Origin: Acinetobacter colistiniresistens | GTDB taxonomy: Bacteria > Pseudomonadota > Gammaproteobacteria > Pseudomonadales > Moraxellaceae | Assembly (NCBI RefSeq): GCF_000413935.1 | Contig: NZ_KE340380.1 | Location: forward strand, 434,001 to 498,000 | DNA: 64,000 nt | Direction: 5' to 3' | Shown: one piece after another, positions 8,685 through 17,164 of the stretch | How the letters are laid out: each line of letters begins with the position of its first letter | Position numbering within the stretch: the first letter of the stretch is position 1 | Position numbers and translations under genes: made by a program | Notes under the pieces: generated by a model | What the model was told of the DNA's origin: nothing | What the model saw: only the letters and a program-made list of their open reading frames with translations | The model's database searches: none

Positions 8685-9899
8685 ATGACTAATATCACTC
8701 TGGCTCCTGTACAACCTGATCAACCATCACACCTTATGGCAACTTATGGTCGCCAAGCGATCAGCTTTGTACGAGGGCGAGGGGCATATTTATATACGGC
8801 CGATGGAACGGAATATCTAGATGCACTTACTGGAATTGCGGTATGCGGCTTAGGGCATGCACATCCGGTAATCGCGGAAGCAATTGCTGAGCAGGCTGCG
8901 ACATTGGTGCATACCAGTAATCTCTTTGAGATTCCTTGGCAAACAGCAGCAGCGCAAAAATTGGCTGAAGTTTCAGGTATGGAAGAAATTTTCTTCTCAA
9001 ACAGTGGTGCAGAATCAAATGAAGGCGCAATTAAAATTGCACGTAAGTTTGGTGCACAACAAGGCATTGCCAACCCTAAAATTTTAGTGGCTGAACAGTC
9101 ATTCCATGGCCGTACTTTGGCAACCTTGTCTGCAACAGGCAATAAAAAAGTTCAGGAAGGATTTGCACCTTTGGTTGAAGGCTTTATTCGTGTGCCATTT
9201 GGTGATGTCGAAGCAATTCAAGAAGCCGCAATCAATCATCCTGAGATTGTTGCGATCTTGATTGAACCAATTCAGGGTGAAGGGGGCGTCAATACAGCGC
9301 CACAAGGTTTTAGTTATCTGGAAGAAGTGCGTGCTCTATGTAACCAGCATAACTGGTTGATGATGCTAGATGAGATCCAGACTGGTAATGGGCGTACCGG
9401 TAAATACTTTGCATATCAACATACCAATATTATTCCTGATGTAATGACGACAGCCAAAGGCTTAGGCAATGGTTTTCCAATTGGTGCGGTGATGACTCAA
9501 GGTAAAGCTGTTGGTTTGCTTGGTGCGGGTAGTCATGGTTCGACCTATGGCGGAACCGTTTTAGGTTCACGTGTGGTCTATACCGTACTGGATACGCTTG
9601 AGAAAGAGAATGCAGTTGAAAATGCAGCAACCGTTGGGGCTTATATTGTTGATCAATTAAGAGCTCAATTGACTGATTACAATGTGCAAGTACGTGGTTT
9701 TGGGATGATGATCGGTATTCAATTACCGAAAGACTGCGCGGAACTGGTTGCGATTGCACGTGATGAGTATCAATTGATTGTCAATGTCACCGCAGGTTCA
9801 GTGGTTCGTTTATTGCCACCGCTAAATATGACACAAGTACAAGCAGATGAGTTGCTAAAACGCCTTGTGCCTGCCATTCAAAATTTTCTCAAAGCTTAA
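8685..9899 (+). CDS. argD: Acetylornithine aminotransferase (class III, PLP)
   Basis: 404 residues of the class-III aminotransferase family. It converts N-acetylglutamate semialdehyde and glutamate to N2-acetylornithine in arginine synthesis, and in many bacteria also acts as succinyldiaminopimelate aminotransferase. The PLP lysine is Lys258 in TTAKGLGNG, with the cofactor Asp229 in LDEIQTG and the phosphate loop NSGAESNE (106-113). Length and motifs are normal. Alone, with its own terminator; argC lies 30 kb away in the same window, so the arginine genes are scattered as is usual in Acinetobacter. Confidence 0.9.
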   Translation: MTNITLAPVQPDQPSHLMATYGRQAISFVRGRGAYLYTADGTEYLDALTGIAVCGLGHAHPVIAEAIAEQAATLVHTSNLFEIPWQTAAAQKLAEVSGMEEIFFSNSGAESNEGAIKIARKFGAQQGIANPKILVAEQSFHGRTLATLSATGNKKVQEGFAPLVEGFIRVPFGDVEAIQEAAINHPEIVAILIEPIQGEGGVNTAPQGFSYLEEVRALCNQHNWLMMLDEIQTGNGRTGKYFAYQHTNIIPDVMTTAKGLGNGFPIGAVMTQGKAVGLLGAGSHGSTYGGTVLGSRVVYTVLDTLEKENAVENAATVGAYIVDQLRAQLTDYNVQVRGFGMMIGIQLPKDCAELVAIARDEYQLIVNVTAGSVVRLLPPLNMTQVQADELLKRLVPAIQNFLKA

Positions 9900-9915
9900 C
9901 TAAGTCGTTACTCAT

Positions 9916-9945
9916 AAAAAAGGGCAATCAATTTGCCCTTTTTTA
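9916..9945. terminator. Two-way rho-independent terminator
   Basis: A 12-bp stem (9916-9927 with 9933-9944, arms AAAAAAGGGCAA/TTGCCCTTTTTT) lies between the convergent argD and CBS protein genes. Confidence 0.9.
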
Positions 9946-9960
9946 TATCTAAATAAATGC

Positions 9961-10392
9961 TTAGCCAGAGATATATTGCTGAAGTTGTTCAATCAGAATG
10001 CGTTGATCATCCATCGCAGCTTTAACCAAATCACCAATGGAGATAAAACCGACAAGTTTCTCTTGATCGAGTACAGGTAAATGACGCAAATGGCGATCAG
10101 TCATGAGATTAAGGCATTCTTCTACCGTGTAGTTTAAACTCACCGAGATTACTTTTGACGTCATAATGTCAGCCACAGGTGTGTTGTTTGAAGAGCGCTC
10201 CATCAACGCAATTTTACGTGTATAGTCACGTTCAGAGAAAATGCCGACGACTTTTTCGTCTTCAGCAACGACTAAAGCACCAACACCTTTGTCTGCCATA
10301 ATTTTAATTGCTTCAAGTACAGTCGCATTCGGTGAAATGGTGAAAATTGATTGTACTGCTTTATTCTTGATGACTTGAGCAACGATTGTCAT
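9961..10392 (-). CDS. Two-CBS-domain protein
   Basis: 143 residues made of a tandem CBS pair (about residues 8-62 and 76-134) and little else. The motifs GVGALVV, GIFSERDYTRK and then TDRHLRHLPVLD with VGFISIGDLVK are standard. Such stand-alone Bateman modules bind adenine nucleotides or NAD and act as sensors in trans. The partner is unknown, as no enzyme lies beside it. The ISERDYTRK pattern resembles the short CBS proteins common in proteobacteria. Confidence 0.9.
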   Translation of the reverse strand: MTIVAQVIKNKAVQSIFTISPNATVLEAIKIMADKGVGALVVAEDEKVVGIFSERDYTRKIALMERSSNNTPVADIMTSKVISVSLNYTVEECLNLMTDRHLRHLPVLDQEKLVGFISIGDLVKAAMDDQRILIEQLQQYISG

Positions 10393-10530
10393 TGTTTATC
10401 CACCTGTGTTGTATTGTCATTTTCATTTAACTTAACGGTATTTTTTTTAATTGCAAAGCCCTAATTTCTTTCCAATGATAACTTTTTCTCATGAATGTCT
10501 AAAAAGTCATCATTGAGATGACATAAATAG

Positions 10531-10908
10531 CTAAACCGTCACAGCAGTTTGCTGTGGCATAAAGAAGAAATGCTGCATTTGCTGGGTTGAAAGTTTAAAT
10601 TTTCGATGTGAAGAGTTAAATAAGGCTGGCTCGACCTGTAAACGTGTTAAGGTCGGGAGTAGTGATTCATGGAAATCTTTAGGCGTGATTTTTCGTGGTG
10701 TGTAGTGTTTCCAATGTGCTTTGGCATAGCGATGAGCTTGTACGCCGTTGAGCCAAAATGGAAATACGTGACCGTCTTGATCAGATTTAATCGCCCATCC
10801 TTGATGGTATAAACCCCAAAGCACGCCACAATACATCATTGTTTTTAGAATTGAAATTTTAATCATCAACTCACGTGAGACAGGTTGGAAATGGTTAAAA
10901 CGGTACAT
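10531..10908 (-). CDS. DUF2750-like protein
   Basis: 125 residues. The middle carries the pattern GVLWGLYHQGWAI, then FPFWLNGVQAHRYAK, which fits the DUF2750 family (an aromatic-rich segment, a plW pair and an A-x-x-x-A helix). The function of this family is not known. Start at 10908 (ATG); internal ATGs at 10866 and 10836 are possible. Monocistronic on the - strand. Family assignment comes from motif memory and is moderate. Confidence 0.6.
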   Translation of the reverse strand: MYRFNHFQPVSRELMIKISILKTMMYCGVLWGLYHQGWAIKSDQDGHVFPFWLNGVQAHRYAKAHWKHYTPRKITPKDFHESLLPTLTRLQVEPALFNSSHRKFKLSTQQMQHFFFMPQQTAVTV

Positions 10909-11027
10909 TTTATTGAACTAATATTCTTAAACTTATGGTTTATTATAAGAAATATAGATGGCAGTTATGTTTAAACAATTGATCTAAATCGTAAGCAAAT
11001 ATTGTTCGTGCAAAAGAGGTCCATGCT

Positions 11028-11330
11028 CAAGGCGATTGAATAAAAAATTGATGCAGTCCAAGACAAGCCAAGCACATCGTCTTTATTAGGATAATGCTTT
11101 TATGAATTCTTAAATATTAAAAATGCCACTTGAGCAAGGCAAAGCGACTAAGCTTTGATGCAGTGCAAGTCAAGCAATAGGGAGGATAGTGTTAATATGG
11201 GGTATGTAGGTATTAAAAAACGCCACCTGGGCAAGGCAAAGCGACTAAGCTTTGATGCAGTGCAAGTCAAGCAATAGGGAGAATAGTGTTAATAGGGGGT
11301 ATGTAGGTATTAAAAAACGCCACCTAAGTG
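11028..11330. repeat. Tandem 97-bp intergenic repeat, two good copies plus degenerate ends
   Basis: Two near-identical 97-base units occupy 11125-11221 and 11222-11318. A third copy begins at 11319 but merges at once into the terminator of the next gene. A diverged, 107-base copy precedes them from about 11028. It shares CAAGGC and TTGATGCAGT at matching offsets, followed by a CAAG/CAAGC pattern. The rest of the 430-base gap (10909-11338) shows no gene. Confidence 0.85.
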
Positions 11331-11337
11331 ACGTTTT
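11313..11337 (-). terminator. Terminator of the Sel1-repeat gene
   Basis: AAAACG-C-CAC and GTG-A-CGTTTT pair with one mismatch around CTAA. The - strand continues into six T. It directly follows the stop codon of the small Sel1 gene and also forms the edge of the 97-bp repeat. Confidence 0.7.
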
Positions 11338-11338
11338 A

Positions 11339-11572
11339 TTATGCTTGCAAGGTTGCCATCTTCTGCCAATACTGTGCCTTCAAGGAATCTCGTTCTACTC
11401 GGAAGCCTTGGTAATACAATTCTGCTAAAAATAACGCCGCTTTACCGTGGCCTGCTTTAGCAACTTCCTCTAGCTCTTTTACTGCATCTTGGAAGTTTTT
11501 TTGCGATTGAATCGTGTTAACCGCGTTGGCATAAACATGTTCTAGTTCATGATGTGTAAATTGTTGAATCAT
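11339..11572 (-). CDS. Small Sel1-like repeat protein
   Basis: 77 residues holding about one and a half SEL1-type alpha-hairpins. The hallmark is A-K-A-G-H-G-K-A-A-L-F-L-A-E-L-Y-Y-Q-G (about residues 38-56), followed by V-x-x-D-x-x-K-A-x-x-W. These repeats mediate protein contacts. There is no signal peptide, which is unusual since many Sel1 proteins are exported. A purine-rich AAGGAG site precedes the ATG at 11572. Partner unknown. Confidence 0.75.
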   Translation of the reverse strand: MIQQFTHHELEHVYANAVNTIQSQKNFQDAVKELEEVAKAGHGKAALFLAELYYQGFRVERDSLKAQYWQKMATLQA

Positions 11573-11798
11573 ATAATAACTCCTTATTTTAATTATGATT
11601 ACCGCACATTCTATTCAAAGATACTCTACTTTGAATCTAAGCTACTTTAACTTTGAATTATTAAAGTAATATGACAAATTGCTGGAAATGTCAAATATAT
11701 TAAGTATCTTTGCGTAAATAAAAGCTTACACGATTAAACATTAACCACAAATAATTTTAAGTAAAATCAAAGTGAGAATAATAGAAAAGGAGAATAAC

Positions 11799-12158
11799 AT
11801 GTCAAATGTCATTGATGGCGTAACTGTGGATGTTCCACCATTAGAGAGTCAAATTATTGCTTTAGCACATCATCACCGTAAATTACTTGATGAAGCCATT
11901 TTTCATCAAGAAATTCATTTGGGTGATTATTGCTTGGCACAGCGTAAACGTGTCTATGATTTTGCCAGCCATTTAAGCCCAGAGCAAAAGGATAGGTTCT
12001 ATATGATTTATGATGGAGAACTGAAAAATATTGCAGATGATGATGATTTGCATCCTGCTGATGCCGAAAGTGGTGTGGGTATGTTTGCCATTTTTATTAC
12101 TTTAGTCATTATTGCTTTTATTCTGTATTTTTCCTTTGTCCGCTCATTAATTAGTTAA
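11799..12158 (+). CDS. Small protein with C-terminal membrane anchor
   Basis: 119 residues from the ATG at 11799, chosen because AAAAGGAG lies seven bases upstream. A soluble, His- and acid-rich N-terminal part (about 1-90) is followed by a single hydrophobic helix (about 93-115) at the extreme C-terminus, so it is probably tail-anchored with the bulk in the cytoplasm. No family recognised. It is followed by a large inverted repeat and then by another small membrane gene in the same direction. Confidence 0.68.
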   Translation: MSNVIDGVTVDVPPLESQIIALAHHHRKLLDEAIFHQEIHLGDYCLAQRKRVYDFASHLSPEQKDRFYMIYDGELKNIADDDDLHPADAESGVGMFAIFITLVIIAFILYFSFVRSLIS

Positions 12159-12176
12159 TTGCAGCAAAGTTATGTG

Positions 12177-12212
12177 CGTTCAATAAGTTGTGGAATTGTG
12201 ACTTATTGAACG
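12177..12212. repeat. Perfect 12-bp inverted repeat in an intergenic gap
   Basis: Arms CGTTCAATAAGT (12177-12188) and ACTTATTGAACG (12201-12212) flank a 12-base spacer. No T run follows on either strand, so it is not a standard terminator. It lies between two co-directional small membrane genes. Confidence 0.75.
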
Positions 12213-12268
12213 TTGTACTTGTTCTAACTGAATCAGAGACATACACTACCTCTAATTCGAGGTAAGTT

Positions 12269-12598
12269 ATGTTGTCTATACTTTCTAAGCATAAAGTGAT
12301 GCAATCCAGATTAGGATTAAAATTGGACCAATTTTATAATGTTTTGGTCGGTATTATTATTTTGTCTATTTTTATACTTGCGTATAACGCTTTACAGCGT
12401 CCGATTAATACAGTGCAATATCAAAAAATCCTTCAGTATGCACATCAAGCAAGTCATCCAAGAACGCAGCATTTGGCTGAAGAGGTGCTCACCCATGCTT
12501 CAATTCGCCGCATTGACTACTTAAAGCTTTTAAATGCGTATCAATTTGAATCGAACCGGATTAAGCAATATCCGGCAATGGCAAAAGAGGATGAATGA
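12269..12598 (+). CDS. Small single-pass membrane protein
   Basis: 109 residues with one strong hydrophobic helix (about 26-42) after a basic N-terminus, then a soluble, helical tail rich in Gln and His. GAGG lies upstream of the ATG. No family recognised. It precedes ftsY by about 120 bases in the same direction but a promoter may intervene, so membership of one operon is uncertain. Confidence 0.62.
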   Translation: MLSILSKHKVMQSRLGLKLDQFYNVLVGIIILSIFILAYNALQRPINTVQYQKILQYAHQASHPRTQHLAEEVLTHASIRRIDYLKLLNAYQFESNRIKQYPAMAKEDE

Positions 12599-12716
12599 GT
12601 TTTAAACGACTCATTTCTATCAATAAATGAATGGTTTGTCCTGATCGGGAAAACCAAATCAATTTATGCTAGACTGACCATCTTTTTAAAAGCCGCTTTA
12701 ATCTCAAGGAATCGAC

Positions 12717-13832
12717 ATGCAACAGCAATCGAATATGCAAAATAAATTCTTGATCAATGAGGACATCGGTGATGATGATGTCACATTGCCGAGTTTACCT
12801 GCTGTCGATGTTCCCATTATTGAGCCTGAAGTACAAAAGGTTGTAGAAACACCAGAACCAGCTACCGCAGAGCCTTCGATCGCCGCTGTTGAAGAAGAAA
12901 CCAAATCAACAGGTTTCTTTGGTCGTATGAAAGATGGTTTGACTAAAACCCGTCGTAGTTTTACTGATGGTATGGTCAACATTTTGATCGGTGGTAAAGA
13001 GATCGATGATGAACTGTTAGAAGAAGTTGAAGAGCAGTTACTGGTCGCAGATATTGGGGTTGATGCAACCAAGACAATTATTGCGAATTTGACTGAACGA
13101 ACAGCGCGTGGTGATTTGATCTATTCACATGCACTGTATAAAGCATTGCAAGAAGAGTTGGTGGCTTTGCTTGCACCACGTGTTAAGCCATTGCATATTG
13201 ATCCGAATAAATCGCCTTATGTAATTTTAATGGTTGGTGTGAATGGTGTAGGTAAAACCACAACCATTGGTAAACTGGCGAAGCGTTTACAAGGTGAAGG
13301 TAAGAAAGTGATGTTGGCTGCGGGTGATACATTCCGTGCAGCAGCTACTGAGCAGTTACAAATTTGGGGTGAGCGTAATGATATCCCAGTTGTTGCTCAA
13401 GGCCATGGTGCCGATAGTGCTTCAGTTATTTTTGATGCATTTGAAAGTGCACGTGCTAAAGGGATTGATGTCCTGATTGCCGATACAGCAGGGCGTTTGC
13501 AGAATAAAGCAAATTTGATGGAAGAGCTGAAAAAAGTAAAACGTGTAATGCAAAAGATTGATGCGACTGCACCACACGAAATTATGTTGATTGTTGATGC
13601 GGGTACAGGGCAGAACGCAATTAATCAAGTACAACTTTTTGATGAGGCCGTAGGTTTAACGGGTATTACCATTACCAAGCTTGATGGTACCGCAAAAGGT
13701 GGTGTGCTATTTAATATTGCAAGCCGTACTCATGTACCAATTCGTTATATTGGTGTGGGTGAGAAGATTGATGATTTACGTCCTTTCTCGGCAAAATCAT
13801 TTGTTGCAGCATTATTTGAAACTGATAAGTAA
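12717..13832 (+). CDS. ftsY: Signal recognition particle receptor FtsY
   Basis: 371 residues. An acidic N-terminal A domain (about 1-65) is followed by the N domain and the GTPase G domain. G motifs are all present: GVNGVGKTT (P loop, near residue 178), DTFRAAA, DTAGR and TKLDGTAKGG. FtsY docks SRP-ribosome complexes at the inner membrane so that membrane proteins insert during translation. The ATG has AAGGA upstream. It is not in the ftsY-ftsE-ftsX arrangement of enterobacteria; a terminator follows immediately. Confidence 0.96.
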   Translation: MQQQSNMQNKFLINEDIGDDDVTLPSLPAVDVPIIEPEVQKVVETPEPATAEPSIAAVEEETKSTGFFGRMKDGLTKTRRSFTDGMVNILIGGKEIDDELLEEVEEQLLVADIGVDATKTIIANLTERTARGDLIYSHALYKALQEELVALLAPRVKPLHIDPNKSPYVILMVGVNGVGKTTTIGKLAKRLQGEGKKVMLAAGDTFRAAATEQLQIWGERNDIPVVAQGHGADSASVIFDAFESARAKGIDVLIADTAGRLQNKANLMEELKKVKRVMQKIDATAPHEIMLIVDAGTGQNAINQVQLFDEAVGLTGITITKLDGTAKGGVLFNIASRTHVPIRYIGVGEKIDDLRPFSAKSFVAALFETDK

Positions 13833-13845
13833 TTAAATTATGCTA

Positions 13846-13876
13846 AAAAAACTCCACCAAGATGTGGAGTTTTTTA
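13846..13876 (+). terminator. ftsY terminator
   Basis: A 12-bp stem (13846-13857 with 13864-13875, arms AAAAAACTCCAC/GTGGAGTTTTTT) with a six-base loop and T tract follows the ftsY stop. Confidence 0.9.
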
Positions 13877-13922
13877 TTTTGAATAAAAAATAAGACTGTT
13901 TCAAAAATAAAACGATCTGTCA

Positions 13923-13949
13923 TATTTTTTAGGCTGTTCCTAAAAAATA
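13923..13949. promoter_or_regulatory. Inverted repeat upstream of nitroreductase gene, candidate operator
   Basis: Perfect 11-bp arms TATTTTTTAGG and CCTAAAAAATA around CTGTT lie about 65 bases before the nitroreductase start. There is no T run beyond it on the + strand, so an operator is more likely than a terminator. Confidence 0.55.
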
Positions 13950-14012
13950 CATCGTTATACACTACATCCAATCCAAGATAACGCCCTAAGGGCACAAGGT
14001 AGGAATAACAAC

Positions 14013-14609
14013 ATGAGCAACTTCTTAAATAGCATTAAATCACGCCGTACTATTTATGCCATTGGTAAAAACCTTACGGTTGACCAAGAAAAGGTTGAAG
14101 AAACGATTCGTGAAGCTGTTAAACACAGCCCGTCATCATTTAACTCACAAACTTCACGCGTTGTAACTTTGTATGGTGAATCACACGTTAAATTTTGGGA
14201 AATTGTCCGTGAAACTTTACGTAAAATGATACCAGCAGAAGCGTTTGCAAATACAAGTGCAAAAATTGACAGTTTTGCGGCAGGTTTTGGTACAGCGCTA
14301 TTTTATGAAGATCAAGATGTTGTGAAAGGCCTACAAGAGCAATTTGCATTGTATGCAGATAACTTCCCGGTTTGGTCTGAACACTCAAGTGCGATTGCTC
14401 AGTTTGCGACTTGGACGGCTTTGTCTGAAATTGGTGTGGGTGCATCTTTGCAGCATTACAACCCAATTATCGATGAAGAAGTTGCTGAAACTTTTGAGAT
14501 CCCTGCAAATTGGAAATTACGTGCTCAGCTCGTATTTGGTTCTATCGAAGCCGCAGCAGGCGAAAAAACCTATATGGATGATACGGCTCGCTTTAAAACT
14601 TTTAACTAA
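14013..14609 (+). CDS. Nitroreductase family protein (Frm2/HBN1-like)
   Basis: 198 residues of the short nitroreductase branch related to yeast Frm2/Hbn1 and bacterial YdgI/CinD-like proteins. The FMN-binding start S-x-x-x-R-R-T-I-Y-A-I (residues 9-18) is followed by HSPSSFNSQTSRVV (38-51) and a C-terminal GxGASLQHY-N-P. These flavoproteins reduce nitro groups, quinones or other electrophiles with NAD(P)H. Often induced by oxidative or electrophile stress, consistent with, though not proven by, the inverted repeat upstream. Monocistronic with its own terminator. Confidence 0.88.
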   Translation: MSNFLNSIKSRRTIYAIGKNLTVDQEKVEETIREAVKHSPSSFNSQTSRVVTLYGESHVKFWEIVRETLRKMIPAEAFANTSAKIDSFAAGFGTALFYEDQDVVKGLQEQFALYADNFPVWSEHSSAIAQFATWTALSEIGVGASLQHYNPIIDEEVAETFEIPANWKLRAQLVFGSIEAAAGEKTYMDDTARFKTFN

Positions 14610-14627
14610 GTTTAAACGAGTATCAAG

Positions 14628-14654
14628 AAAGAGCACTTTTAGTGCTCTTTTTTT
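14628..14654 (+). terminator. Terminator of nitroreductase gene
   Basis: Arms AAAGAGCACT (14628-14637) and AGTGCTCTTT (14641-14650) with a three-base loop run into a T tract. Confidence 0.9.
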
Positions 14655-14901
14655 ATTGCAATAAAATGATTCCCCGAAGATTCATGAGCTCCAGAATAAA
14701 TAGTCTGCTTTCATGCTATAGAAGAATAAACAGAATAAAATGAGGTGCTAGAATAGAGTCGGTCTTCATTGCTGGAAAGTATAGGTTATGATTAAGTGAG
14801 ATTATCATAAGATTTTGTTTTGTAACATTAAATTTGAATTTTTTCTGCATAAATTATAAAATATACACTTGTCTTTGTTTGTTTTGTATTGAGTGTATAT
14901 T

Positions 14902-15360
14902 GTGAAAAAAATATTAATTCTCCTGATAAGTAGCTTAGTTTGTGGTTCTGCATATAGTGCCGATGATTTGTTTAAGAAGCCTCAATCTTTTTTAATTCTG
15001 AAAAAAGAAGAGCCTCAATATGAGAAGAGTGGCGATCGTTTTGATTTCTTTGAGTCATTCAAACAACAAGAACAAGACCGTATCAATCAACGCAATTACG
15101 ACTTAGAAAAACAACATGAAATTCAAGCCAATACTTCGAATATGAGTCCTCATGACAAATCCCAATACCTTTTGGAACATCGACATTTTGATGCTTTGAA
15201 TGCGTATGGCCAGGAGCAGCAGTTTAACTTAATGCAAAAAGCACGAAATAAAGGTGTAATTTCAGAACAGGACTATCAACAAAAAATTCTGCAGCAACCT
15301 TCGTTTCCTTCAGAGCAGAGAAGCAATCAACTTAGACTATCAATCCCGATTGGGGAGTGA
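14902..15360 (+). CDS. Secreted or periplasmic protein of unknown function
   Basis: 152 residues from a GTG at 14902. This start gives a clean Sec signal peptide (two Lys, hydrophobic core, then GSAYSA before the likely cleavage near residue 19). A GTG three codons earlier is the alternative, and neither has a good Shine-Dalgarno. The mature part is polar, Gln-rich and probably helical, with no cysteines and no family I recognise. It is followed by a terminator. The 280 bases upstream show no other gene. Confidence 0.6.
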   Translation: MKKILILLISSLVCGSAYSADDLFKKPQSFLILKKEEPQYEKSGDRFDFFESFKQQEQDRINQRNYDLEKQHEIQANTSNMSPHDKSQYLLEHRHFDALNAYGQEQQFNLMQKARNKGVISEQDYQQKILQQPSFPSEQRSNQLRLSIPIGE

Positions 15361-15402
15361 GCAGATTGGATATTGTTTTGCAGATGAATATTTGAAAAAT
15401 AT

Positions 15403-15427
15403 ACCCACCCATTCGGTGGGTTTTTTT
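15403..15427 (+). terminator. Terminator of the secreted protein gene
   Basis: ACCCACC pairs with GGTGGGT around a five-base loop, followed by seven T. Confidence 0.88.
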
Positions 15428-15590
15428 ATGATGACACAATTTAGATTAACTGTTTGGTTGGCGTGTTATTAAATAGATATTCGTCCAATCAGACTATGCC
15501 TGATTCATCGACAAGAAGTTAAGACAGCCGTGAGTATCATCCAACACATTAAAGGGCAAAAGTGATATAAGGGAGAAGCGGGAGTGATAG

Positions 15591-16175
15591 ATGAAAGCAA
15601 TATTAGATTTCTTGAAAACGTTAACGGGTAATCAATCAACGCGGAAGAAGGCCAGTACAACGAATCCATCTTTTGATGTGGCAACTGCTTATGATGTTGT
15701 TGATAATATTGGTGTAGCTACTGATTCGGAAAAATTGACCAGTAGTGTCGGTATAAATCTGATTACAAGCTTTGAAGATTTAAAACTAAATGCTTATGAC
15801 GATGGTGTAGGCGTCTGGACAATTGGTTTTGGTACGACAATTTACCCAAATGGCCTTAGAGTAAAACGGGGAGATCGTTGCACAGTAGAGCAGGCCAAGT
15901 CTTTTTTTCAACAAAACTTGAGGCGCTTCGAGGCAACGGTCAATCAAGCTGTTAACGTCGTAATTAATCAAAATCAATTCGATGCCTTGATATCACTGAC
16001 ATATAACATTGGTCAAAGCGCATTTAAGCGCTCTACACTGCTTAAAAAGCTCAATGCAGAGGACTATGAAGGAGCAGCCGATCAGTTCCTTGTCTGGAAC
16101 CGTGGCGGAGGTGAAATATTAAGAGGTTTGGTTCGGCGCCGTGAAACAGAGCGGGCACTATTTTTAAAAAAGTAG
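15591..16175 (+). CDS. GH24 (T4-type) lysozyme / endolysin-like muramidase
   Basis: 194 residues. The catalytic domain spans about 52-194 and shows the exact T4-lysozyme spacing Glu62-x8-Asp71-x5-Thr77 (SFEDLKLNAYDDG, then WTIGFGTT). The later conserved elements NQFDALISLTYNIG and GLVRRRETERALF are present. It would cleave the glycan strand of peptidoglycan. The 50-residue N-terminal extension is Thr/Ser-rich with no signal peptide or SAR anchor visible. No holin, Rz spanin or phage gene is nearby, so this is a stranded or domesticated lysozyme. It may also be an effector needing a dedicated export route. Confidence 0.87.
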   Translation: MKAILDFLKTLTGNQSTRKKASTTNPSFDVATAYDVVDNIGVATDSEKLTSSVGINLITSFEDLKLNAYDDGVGVWTIGFGTTIYPNGLRVKRGDRCTVEQAKSFFQQNLRRFEATVNQAVNVVINQNQFDALISLTYNIGQSAFKRSTLLKKLNAEDYEGAADQFLVWNRGGGEILRGLVRRRETERALFLKK

Positions 16176-16179
16176 CTTG

Positions 16180-16209
16180 AATGTAGATGAACCTACATTT
16201 TCATTTTTC
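16180..16209 (+). terminator. Probable terminator of the lysozyme gene
   Basis: AATGTAG (16180-16186) and CTACATT (16193-16199) form a short stem followed by a T-rich run interrupted by CA. The remaining 270 bases to the next gene show no further feature I can name. Confidence 0.6.
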
Positions 16210-16481
16210 TGATATCGGCATAAGAAAAGTCGTTTAAAGTATTAGATTTGAGCAGTTGTGGCCTGTGGTGTTTCATAGTAAATTACCAAAAGAAATTGGC
16301 AATCAAGGGATTTATAACATAAAGGTTTTATCATTGTAGAGAATTGCCAGAACACCAGTTCTATATCGATCAATTGTAAGATATTGTTTTTGTTATAATT
16401 AAATTTTTGTCATAAAATGGTCATAATCGCGTTGCATAGTGCATACGATTTCATAAAAATGTTTATATCGAGAAGAGTCTA

Positions 16482-17150
16482 ATGTCTTTAAGAGTTGGTG
16501 TTGCTGCTTTCGGTTTATTATTAAGTAGTTCAGTTTTTTCAGCAGTTACAATCACTGCACCTGAAGAAATAGTGATTCTTGCTGTAAATGGTCAAGAAGT
16601 AAATAATGGTTTGATTCCTTCGAAGAAGAGTACCTATCAGGTTGATCCAGGTGATTTAACCGTTAATGTGCGCTATCGCGAATACTTTGAGCATTTGAGT
16701 GGTGAGCATGACATTCTTAAATCAGGTGTTGTTACTCTGCAAGCTTCTAACTTAAAAGATAACCAGTCCTATAGTTTAGGGCTTGTAAATGCACCAAAAA
16801 GCTTTGAAGCAGCAAAAAAATATGCAGATCAACCGACGGTTGCTCTCTATGATCAAAATAAAAAGCTTGTTGTTCAACAAACAGGTGCAAATAATGAGGC
16901 ACAACCGTGGTTCTCTGGGAATAATTTGTTAAGTCGTACCTTAGATCTGACACAAAAGAATAAAAACAATACTGCAAATCAACCAGCACCTGTTTATGCA
17001 GCACAAGCTGCTGTACCAGTAGCAGTAACCACAACTGCTGTTACGGGGGCAGGGAAAACAACGGATCAACAGCTAGCTGAATTATGGCAAAAAGCATCTA
17101 AAGCTGAACGTCAAAAGTTTATGGCTTGGCTTGCAGGTCAAACGAACTAA
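16482..17150 (+). CDS. DUF2057 (YccT family) exported protein
   Basis: 222 residues with a signal peptide cleaved near residue 20 (SSVFSA). The mature start, VTITAPEEIVILAVNGQEV, matches the YccT/DUF2057 pattern of a short beta strand followed by an I-L-A-V-N-G turn. Middle and C-terminus carry an Ala/Val-rich low-complexity linker (about 165-190) and a short helix ending in QQLAELW and FMAWLAGQ. Some YccT homologues restrain curli production, but here the role is unknown. Followed by a strong terminator. Confidence 0.78.
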   Translation: MSLRVGVAAFGLLLSSSVFSAVTITAPEEIVILAVNGQEVNNGLIPSKKSTYQVDPGDLTVNVRYREYFEHLSGEHDILKSGVVTLQASNLKDNQSYSLGLVNAPKSFEAAKKYADQPTVALYDQNKKLVVQQTGANNEAQPWFSGNNLLSRTLDLTQKNKNNTANQPAPVYAAQAAVPVAVTTTAVTGAGKTTDQQLAELWQKASKAERQKFMAWLAGQTN

Positions 17151-17164
17151 TTCAGAATATGATA

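Noticed and set aside
15591..16175. Prophage boundary around the lysozyme gene
   Set aside because: No integrase, holin, spanin, capsid or tail gene, no attachment-site repeat seen and neighbours are ordinary chromosomal genes.
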